The notes under the pieces: model-generated
Databases searched by the model: none
Told to the model about the DNA's origin: nothing
Seen by the model: the letters and a program-made list of their open reading frames with translations, nothing else
Translations under genes and position numbers: made by a program
In this document: positions 58,033 to 64,000 of the stretch, piece after piece
How the letters are laid out: each line of letters opens with the position of its first letter
How positions within the stretch are numbered: the first letter of the stretch is position 1
Assembly (NCBI GenBank): GCA_039028975.1
Contig: JBCCHB010000074.1
Span: 1-64,000 of the forward strand
Length of the DNA: 64,000 nt
Direction: 5' to 3'
Origin: JAHBNG01 sp039028975
GTDB taxonomy: Bacteria > Chloroflexota > Anaerolineae > Caldilineales > Caldilineaceae

Positions 58033-58362
58033 ATGACGTTTGAAGATATCTTCGATTTTGTCTCTGAGTTGGATATCCGAATTAAGGGGCACCGGGTCGG
58101 CATAGATGATGTCTTGTTCTACTTCATCGAAGGGTATTCACCGGAAGAGATTCAAGCCCAATTGCCAACCCTTTCGCTTAAGCAGATCTATGCTACCATT
58201 ACCTACTACCTCTATAATCGCACTGAAGTTGAGCACTACTTATCGCGTCTAGAAAGCTGGCGAGAAAAGCGTTATCAGGAAAGCCTTGCTTCGCCTTCAC
58301 CAGTTGTCGAACGGCTGAGGAAGCTCAAAGCTGAACGTGAAACAGTGGCAACGACTTCATGA
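58033..58362 (+). CDS. DUF433-family antitoxin
   Basis: This 109-residue helix-turn-helix protein contains IRIKGHRVGIDDVLFYFIEG and YSPEEIQAQLPTLSLKQIYATITYYLYNR, the DUF433 core, with a helical C-terminus likely to bind the toxin. The ATG at 58033 has GGAGG with five-base spacing; a start at 57988 is less likely. Its last four bases overlap the start of the DUF5615 gene (ATGA), so the two are translated as a pair. Confidence 0.92.
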   Translation: MTFEDIFDFVSELDIRIKGHRVGIDDVLFYFIEGYSPEEIQAQLPTLSLKQIYATITYYLYNRTEVEHYLSRLESWREKRYQESLASPSPVVERLRKLKAERETVATTS

Positions 58363-58718
58363 AAATCCGTTATTTACTTGATGAAAATTTGCCTCCTAGA
58401 ATAAAGTTAGGAGTGCAGCGAATTGAACAGCAGATTGACGTGCTCCGAGTTGGCGACCCAGATGTGCCGCCTCTGCAAACCAAAGACCCCGAAATTCTCC
58501 ACTATCTCGAATTGAGTCAGCGCATACTGGTGACCAGAGACCGCGCAAGCATGCCTGGACATCTGCAAGACTTTTGGGCGGAGGGTGACCAGCTTTGGGG
58601 CATTCTGCTGGTTCGCCCTCACACATCCACTGGACGTTTGATTCAAGAATTACATTTCATTTGGGAAGCCAGCGAAGCTGAAGAATGGCGCGATAAGGTT
58701 GACTGGATTCCACTTTAG
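58359..58718 (+). CDS. DUF5615 PIN-like toxin
   Basis: This 119-residue PIN-like protein has KIRYLLDENLPPRI (first acidic residue), ILVTRDRASMPG (central acidic residue) and ILLVRPHTSTGRLIQELHFI. It is the toxin of the DUF433-DUF5615 type II system. It is convergent with the large WD40 protein gene, 56 bases apart, with a direct repeat in between. Confidence 0.92.
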   Translation: MKIRYLLDENLPPRIKLGVQRIEQQIDVLRVGDPDVPPLQTKDPEILHYLELSQRILVTRDRASMPGHLQDFWAEGDQLWGILLVRPHTSTGRLIQELHFIWEASEAEEWRDKVDWIPL

Positions 58719-58740
58719 CCAGCCCACACCATCCGACCCG

Positions 58741-58774
58741 CAAAAAATTCGTTCCATTCTCCATTCGCTGTAGT
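58741..58774. repeat. Direct repeat flanking the WD40 gene, downstream copy
   Basis: CAAAAAATTCGTTCCATTC followed by TCCATTCGCTGTAGT, a few bases from the stop of the EAD1-NB-ARC-WD40 gene. A related copy (CAAAAATTCGCTCCATTC, AAAATTCGCTGTCGT) lies at 62534-62566, beyond its start, in the same orientation. Confidence 0.55.
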
Positions 58775-61700
58775 CTACGGCTCCACATACTGCAAACAGT
58801 AGACCCCACCGCCCTGGTCACCCGCTACCACAATTACCCCTTCGTCTGACTCATGCACGGCCACACACTGGATCGACCCATCCAGCATAATTGAGGCAAC
58901 CTCTTTACCCGTAGTCAAATCCCAGACCTTGATTGTGCGGTCAGATGAGGCGGAGATGGCTTTTCGTCCCTCATCAAAAACCGCCACCGCATTTACATAG
59001 CTCTCATGTCCGTTGAGGGTTAACTTGGTTTCTCCGCTTTGAAGATTCCAGACCATGAGGGTTTGATCATTGGATGCAGAGATGGCTTTACGTCCTTCAT
59101 CAAAGACCACCACCTCATTGACCCACCCTCGATGACCGAAGAGAGTTTGCTCCTCATATCCGAGTTGCAGATTCCACACTTTAATCGTTTTGTCTTTTGA
59201 ACCAGAAATAGCTTTCCGGTCTTCATCATATAAAGCTAAACTCATGACCCAATCTGAATGTCCTGTAAGAACCCGTACTGTATCATCTTTCTCAAGATTC
59301 CCGATTCTAATCGTCCCATCAACTATACCTGCAATAATTCTATGACCATTGCGAAAGACCGCTAACGACTGCACTTCCTCAGTGTCCCAAGTAAAGGTTT
59401 GTTCCATTTCTCCTGTATGTAGATTCCAAATCCTAATTGTTTTATCATCAGAAGTGGAAACGGCTCTATGTTCATTATCAAAGATCGCTATAGACCTTAC
59501 ATTATCGTTGTGAGCCAGAAAAGTCATTTCCATTTGCCCTGTTCGCAAATTCCAAACCTTAATAGTGCTATCTACTGATACCGATACAGCTTTACATCCA
59601 TCATCATAGATAATCAAGGAATTTACTTGATATTCGTGACCAACCCAGATATTACTGTACTGAATATTCTTCAAATCCCAGATCTTTAATGTTTGGTCAA
59701 CCGAAGCAGAAACGGCTCTATTTCCATTGTCATAAACCGAAAGATATTTTATCCATTTTTCATGTCCGAAAAGAGTTTGTTCTTCCTCCCCAGTATCGAG
59801 ATCCCAGGTTTTCAATGTTTTGTCGTTAGAAGCTGAAACCGCCTTACGACCTTCATCAAAAATCGCTACAGATGTTACACTTGCTTTATGACCGAATAGA
59901 GTTTGTAACACTTTACCTGTCTGCAGATCCCAAATTTTAAGGCTTTTATCATATGAAGCGGAGATGGCTTTACGCCCATCATCAAAGACCACCACGTTTG
60001 ACACGCTTGACTTGTGACCTGTTAATGTCTGTATTACGCATCCTGATTTAAGATCCCAGATTTTTAAAGTCTTATCTATTGAGGCAGAAAGAGCTTTACG
60101 CCCTTCGTCAAAAGCCACTGCACATAATACGTCTGACTGATGATCATCAAGGGTTTGTATTAATTCACCTATTAATAGATCCCATATTTTGAGCGTTCTG
60201 TCATTTGACGCCGAGATAGCTTTGGCTCCGTTGTCATAGACTGAGACAGATCTGATTGTATCTTCGTGTCCCACAAGGATCTGTTCGAGCTGGCCTGTCT
60301 TGAGGTCCCATATTTTGAGTGCCTTGCTATCCGCAGAAATGGCTTTTTTCTCTTTGTCAATAATCGCTACAGCTCTAATCTCATCTTTATGTCCACGAAT
60401 GGTTTGTTCAATCTGACCTGTTTGCAAATCCCAAACTTTGAGGGTTTTGTCGCGAGATGCGGAGATTGCTTTGCTCCCCTCGTCAAAAACCACTACCGCA
60501 TTCACAAAATGCTCATGGCCGATGAGGGTGCGTTCTAAGGCCAGAGACTCGCGACGGTTGGCCCAAACGTATTGGAAAAGTGCATCTTGGGCATTGGCAA
60601 GCAATTTCTTGGCGCGCCCCATCAAACCAACTAGGCCACGCTCTGCTACTCGATACTCAATCTGTTGGACAAGGTGGATTCGAGGTGTCCCTTGCCTTAG
60701 GCTATGGGCTTCCCGTTGTAAGAGGGTGTTTAGGGAGGCTAGTTGTTCGTAGCTGGCAGATTTTAGCCAATATTGTGGATCTTCTAGAGTCAGTGCCGTT
60801 AGCAAGTCTTGTTGGACTTCGACAACGCCACGCTCGTAAATCTCATCAACCATGCGCTGGAGATCTTCATAGGCATCGACCATGTTGGCGGCACATTCAT
60901 CGCGAAAGGTGATGCGTTGGTCTTCGGATACACATCCTTTGGCAAAGTCTCGCACCAAAGGATGTAGGCGGATGGCGTCACCTTCCAGCCATTCGATGAA
61001 GTAGAGATTTTCCAATCGATCCAACGCCCGGGTCAGTGGGCGACGAATCTTACTAGTATCGACCAGATCAGCCAGTAATCCGAGGCGGGCAATAGGGATG
61101 ATAGCGGCTTCCTCAAGTTGTCCAGCAATTTGGAAGAGTTTGCTGGCGTTGGCGGCATTCTGCTCATCCTGCTGGAGCAGCTCCCACTGGCGCTGAAAGA
61201 CGGTTTCTAGGCTAATGTATTCGTAATCTTGGAGTCTGGATAGCCCGGCTTCAGCATTGAGGGCATCTAGCCCCAACTCATTCAGCTCGGCCAAATAATC
61301 GGCCACGCTTAGATCATCTAACTCGCCCAAGACGCTGGCGGCAAAGTTCAAGCCCAGGGGCAGATAGCCCATCCGCTCGCAGAGGGCCTCCAACTGGTCA
61401 TCATTAGCCAAATCAGGACGAGCGTTTGTGAAAATGGCTCGGGCGGCGTCGGGATCATTCTTTAGCGTATCCAAGGCAAACGCTTTCATGGTGCTGGGCA
61501 GGGTGCGGGTTCGGGTGGTGATAAGCAAGGTGCCACCCAGCGTGGTCAACGTCAAACCCGGCCCAAAGGTGCGTCGTAGCAGCAGATCCGGGTCTTCTAC
61601 ATTGTCGAAGATGAGCAAGGTTTTGGGGTGCTGCTGCAGGTGGTTGACCAGCGCGGTCAGAAGCTGGTCGTTGATGTCAGCCCGTTCTGGATCAGGTGTG

Positions 61701-62338
61701 GTTAGGTTGAGTAGCTTGGCCACATTAACAAGCTGGGGTTGGATAGTTTCTGCGGCGTTGATTAGAAAGATGCCACCTGGGTAGTCGCGTTGGTGGCGGT
61801 AGGCGTACTCGACGGCCAGTTGGGTCTTGCCGATGCCTCCCATGCCGGTTACGCCAGCAGTGCTTTGATAAGTCTGGGCCGAGTTGATACCCACGCTGTT
61901 GTTGGATTGGAGCATGGCATGGAGGCGCTCTAGTTCTTGTTCGCGGCCCTGGAAGCGGCTATTTTTGGGAAAGTTGACGTGGAAAGGGGTAGATGAAGAA
62001 TGGGGGATAGAGAAGTGGGTCTGGAGGCTGGTTGTATAGGGATCGATGGCATCCTCAAGCTCGGGCAGAGACACAGCATGCTCTTGGTACCAGCTTCGTA
62101 ATTGAGGATTGGTGGGGTTGGCCGTGGCGGCACCATGTATCAGTTCGGCCACCCGTCCTTGGGCTTCGGCCCACCTGAGCAGGTTAAAGATGACTTGGGC
62201 TCGATTTTCACCGCCAGCAATCGCGTCCAGATCTTCTTCTAGAGCTACCCACACCATGTTCGCCAGCTCGGTCGTACTAAGAAAGGCGTGGCGTAGGGCG
62301 TCTTGGAGGGTTTTAAATTGTGAACCGGAAAGAGTCAT
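58775..62338 (-). CDS. EAD1-NB-ARC-WD40 STAND ATPase (NLR-like)
   Basis: This is a 1187-residue protein. Residues about 1-85 are an effector-associated domain of EAD1 type (LSGSQFKTLQDALRHAFLST, LLRWAEAQGRVAELIHGA). Residues about 130-480 are a STAND NTPase: sensor FQGREQELERLH, Walker A GMGGIGKTQLAVEYA, Walker B LLIFDNVED, GTLLITTRTRTL, LPLGLNFAAS. Then comes a helical linker, then 14 WD40 repeats, enough for two seven-bladed propellers. EAD domains normally recruit an effector encoded elsewhere with a matching EAD; none is adjacent. Repeats are very alike, so recombination may vary them. The ATG at 62338 is preferred to a 39-codon upstream extension. Confidence 0.93.
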   Translation of the reverse strand: MTLSGSQFKTLQDALRHAFLSTTELANMVWVALEEDLDAIAGGENRAQVIFNLLRWAEAQGRVAELIHGAATANPTNPQLRSWYQEHAVSLPELEDAIDPYTTSLQTHFSIPHSSSTPFHVNFPKNSRFQGREQELERLHAMLQSNNSVGINSAQTYQSTAGVTGMGGIGKTQLAVEYAYRHQRDYPGGIFLINAAETIQPQLVNVAKLLNLTTPDPERADINDQLLTALVNHLQQHPKTLLIFDNVEDPDLLLRRTFGPGLTLTTLGGTLLITTRTRTLPSTMKAFALDTLKNDPDAARAIFTNARPDLANDDQLEALCERMGYLPLGLNFAASVLGELDDLSVADYLAELNELGLDALNAEAGLSRLQDYEYISLETVFQRQWELLQQDEQNAANASKLFQIAGQLEEAAIIPIARLGLLADLVDTSKIRRPLTRALDRLENLYFIEWLEGDAIRLHPLVRDFAKGCVSEDQRITFRDECAANMVDAYEDLQRMVDEIYERGVVEVQQDLLTALTLEDPQYWLKSASYEQLASLNTLLQREAHSLRQGTPRIHLVQQIEYRVAERGLVGLMGRAKKLLANAQDALFQYVWANRRESLALERTLIGHEHFVNAVVVFDEGSKAISASRDKTLKVWDLQTGQIEQTIRGHKDEIRAVAIIDKEKKAISADSKALKIWDLKTGQLEQILVGHEDTIRSVSVYDNGAKAISASNDRTLKIWDLLIGELIQTLDDHQSDVLCAVAFDEGRKALSASIDKTLKIWDLKSGCVIQTLTGHKSSVSNVVVFDDGRKAISASYDKSLKIWDLQTGKVLQTLFGHKASVTSVAIFDEGRKAVSASNDKTLKTWDLDTGEEEQTLFGHEKWIKYLSVYDNGNRAVSASVDQTLKIWDLKNIQYSNIWVGHEYQVNSLIIYDDGCKAVSVSVDSTIKVWNLRTGQMEMTFLAHNDNVRSIAIFDNEHRAVSTSDDKTIRIWNLHTGEMEQTFTWDTEEVQSLAVFRNGHRIIAGIVDGTIRIGNLEKDDTVRVLTGHSDWVMSLALYDEDRKAISGSKDKTIKVWNLQLGYEEQTLFGHRGWVNEVVVFDEGRKAISASNDQTLMVWNLQSGETKLTLNGHESYVNAVAVFDEGRKAISASSDRTIKVWDLTTGKEVASIMLDGSIQCVAVHESDEGVIVVAGDQGGGVYCLQYVEP

Positions 62339-62903
62339 TATTCTGAGAAACCTTTTTACACGACAGCGAACAGAGCTCAAGATTGGAACGAATTTGCGAC
62401 AGGGTGCTAGTATTTGTAGGGGCGGCTTGTCGCTATACCGGTTCCACCAACCCATCCAGTTGCACCCAGCACCTACAGATGGATACTTTCACTGCTGATT
62501 AACCTCTATTCCTCACTCTAACCTGAGTATAGGCAAAAATTCGCTCCATTCAAAATTCGCTGTCGTTTCCCATTCAATAGGTTGCACCATAATAGCCCCT
62601 GTTGACATTTGTCGTGACCAGGATTTCAGCCGAAGAAAGGGGGGCGCCAGGTGTCATTTCCACAAGTAGTAAGCGGAAATCCATCATCTCGCAACAACAC
62701 GATGGATGCCCGATAACTGCCTTCGGGCATGACAAATCAGAATTGTCAATACGGCCTACATGAAAATCAACAAAGATTTCACAGGCTTCGGCGTGAGTTC
62801 AGTCGCTCATGCAATGGTCACAGAGTGACAATGCTTGCACAGATTCCGTCAAATCCTTATCTACCTAATCTTTAAATCTTTGTTTGATTCAGGGTATTCT
62901 CTC
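62339..62903. other. Spacer between the STAND gene and the dehydrogenase
   Basis: No gene is supported. It holds the upstream copy of the direct repeat (62534-62566) and an ATGCCCG/CGGGCAT hairpin (62707-62732). The promoter of the STAND gene should lie here; none is assigned. Confidence 0.45.
62534..62566. repeat. Direct repeat flanking the WD40 gene, upstream copy
   Basis: CAAAAATTCGCTCCATTC then AAAATTCGCTGTCGT, about 200 bases before the STAND gene start, matching the copy at 58741-58774 in the same orientation with several differences. Confidence 0.55.
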
Positions 62904-64000
62904 TTACTCATACACAATCCGATAGATCATGCCCCCACTATCATCCGAGACCAAGAGCGAGCCATCGGGCATGACCAGCACATCCACTGGGCGCCCCCAA
63001 GCTTGGCCATCCACCAGCCAGCCCTCGGCAAAGGTCTCGTAGGAGACGGCCTGATTGTCTTCTACCCGCACCAGAGAGAGTCGATAGCCAATGGGTGTAG
63101 AACGGTTCCAGGATCCATGCTCGGCGATGATGATCTGGTTGTGGTATTCCTCTGGAAACATCTCACCCGTATAGAAGCGCATGCCCAAGGCGGCTACATG
63201 GGGTCCCAGCGGCATGGCTGGCGGCGTAAACTCGTCGCAGGTGCGCTCGTGCTCCAGTTCCGTATCCACAACAGTGCCGCCGTGGCAGTAGGGGAAGCCA
63301 AAGTGCTGATTCTCCTCAGTGATGTGGTTCAACTCATCAGGCGGCAGATCATCACCGAGATTGTCGCGACCGTTATCAGTGAACCACAGCTCATCAGTAC
63401 GCGGATCCCAGTCAAAGCCCACCGTATTACGGACACCCTGGGCCACAAACTCCAGATTCTCACCATCCGCGTCAATTCGGGTGATGGTACCGTACCCCGT
63501 GTCGTCAGTATCGCAGACGTTGCAGGGCGCACCCACAGGCACATAGAGCTTGCCGTCGGGGCCAAAGCGAATGAACTTCCAACTATGTGCTCGAGCGCTG
63601 GGATAGACGTCGGTCACCACCACCGGATCTGGCAGATCGTACAAGTCCGCCTCGATGTTGTCATAGCGCAGAATTCGGGTTACCTCGGCCACGTAGAGGG
63701 AGCCATCCCGAAAGGCTACGCCATTGGGGCTGCGCATCCCTTGGGCCAGAACAATCACCTCATCAGCCACAAAATCCTTGTCTTCATCCACAATGGCGTA
63801 GAGGTTCCCTGATGTGCGAGTTCCCACAAAGAGGGTGCCGTTAGGGCTAAGGCTCATGGAGCGGGCATTGGGGACACCCTCGGCGTAGACGTGAATGCCA
63901 AAGCCAGGGGGTAATGAAATTTCATTGGGCGGTGGCGGCAATTCCGCAATTGAGCGGGTAGTCGGTGATTCATCCGCAGGGCCTGACGATGCTTGCAAAG
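62904..64000 (-). CDS. Sorbosone/glucose dehydrogenase-like PQQ beta-propeller (5' end outside window)
   Basis: At least 365 residues of a six-bladed propeller of the GSDH/PQQ-dependent sugar dehydrogenase type are present: ISLPPGFGIHVYAEGVPNAR, MSLSPNGTLFVGTRTSG, HSWKFIRFGPDGKLYVPVGA, GFDWDPRTDELWFTDNGRDN, DELNHITEENQHFGFPYCHG and IIIAEHGSWNRSTPIGYRL. It probably oxidises a sugar or similar alcohol outside the cytoplasm. A TTG codon at 63998 opens the visible frame, but the sequence before the domain (TTRSIAELPPPPNE) is linker-like, so a signal peptide and the true start are expected beyond the window edge. Confidence 0.9.
   Translation of the reverse strand, partial: LQASSGPADESPTTRSIAELPPPPNEISLPPGFGIHVYAEGVPNARSMSLSPNGTLFVGTRTSGNLYAIVDEDKDFVADEVIVLAQGMRSPNGVAFRDGSLYVAEVTRILRYDNIEADLYDLPDPVVVTDVYPSARAHSWKFIRFGPDGKLYVPVGAPCNVCDTDDTGYGTITRIDADGENLEFVAQGVRNTVGFDWDPRTDELWFTDNGRDNLGDDLPPDELNHITEENQHFGFPYCHGGTVVDTELEHERTCDEFTPPAMPLGPHVAALGMRFYTGEMFPEEYHNQIIIAEHGSWNRSTPIGYRLSLVRVEDNQAVSYETFAEGWLVDGQAWGRPVDVLVMPDGSLLVSDDSGGMIYRIVYE

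Noticed and set aside
62835..63812. 325-codon plus-strand frame antisense to the sugar dehydrogenase
   Set aside because: The minus strand carries clear beta-propeller motifs; the antisense frame is an artefact of codon bias.
1..64000. CRISPR arrays, rRNA, tRNA, integrase or prophage genes
   Set aside because: No regularly spaced direct repeats with unique spacers, no RNA gene signatures and no phage or integrase proteins were recognised.

Overview
The window reads as ordinary chromosome from a mesophilic, mid-GC, probably filamentous Chloroflexota bacterium (Anaerolineae/Caldilineae/Ardenticatenia-like). This is inferred from the protein families together: the RarA-methyltransferase fusion, an Hsp70-like ATPase, cyanophycinase-like and BKACE enzymes, an EAD1/NB-ARC/WD40 protein, many toxin-antitoxin pairs and many small interspersed hairpin repeats. 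No rRNA, tRNA, CRISPR array, prophage or intact transposase was seen.

Layout. 0.5-6 kb: DUF2461 protein, methyltransferase, SelO, SppA, a 2-hydroxyacid dehydrogenase. 6-9.8 kb: a repeat-rich spacer with a decayed reading frame, glmS, then two nested palindromic elements. 9.8-12.2 kb: an Hsp70-type ATPase whose C-terminus resembles the DNA gyrase A beta-pinwheel. 12.3-20.3 kb (minus strand): a complete branched-chain amino acid/amide ABC transporter (livJ, H, M, G, F) interleaved with two acetyltransferases, a frameshifted Rpn-type nuclease gene and a HAD hydrolase with an in-frame TGA. 20.9-26.1 kb: dnaX-ybaB-recR, a MIP18-type Fe-S assembly factor and a membrane-anchored YvcK. 26.5-29.4 kb: fabF-fabH with unusual Asn/Ser-rich extensions. 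29.8-42.7 kb (minus): Mrp ATPase, rhamnulose-phosphate aldolase/dehydrogenase, sugar and cell-envelope genes (GT2, dTDP-rhamnose reductase, UDP-glucose dehydrogenase, flippase-like protein), acpS, and an M16 protease pair in which only one partner has the zinc motif. 43-47 kb: SWIM protein, cyanophycinase-like peptidase, and a two-gene BKACE/carnitine-dehydrogenase-like cassette whose second gene is frameshifted. 47-54 kb (minus): a three-gene phosphorelay, RarA fusion, Phd-type antitoxin with a small partner, and an EEP-family phosphohydrolase. 54-62.4 kb: accessory island with MazF and partner, cytochrome P450, PIN/HTH pair, hairpin array, DUF433/DUF5615 pair, and a 1187-residue EAD1-NB-ARC-WD40 protein. 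62.9 kb to the end: a 5'-truncated sorbosone/glucose dehydrogenase-like protein.

Two observations stand out. First, two unrelated hairpin-repeat families each contain copies in which only the loop between perfect inverted arms has been flipped relative to the flanks, which points to recurrent hairpin-mediated inversion. Second, the P450 start is duplicated on both sides of the PIN/HTH plus hairpin-array block: a 20-codon fragment with the native-looking ATG lies 1.5 kb upstream, and the present gene has only TTG or GTG starts. This indicates that a toxin-antitoxin cassette was inserted into the P450 gene. The Hsp70/GyrA-tail fusion and the nonsense codon at the usual cysteine position of the HAD gene are further candidates for follow-up.
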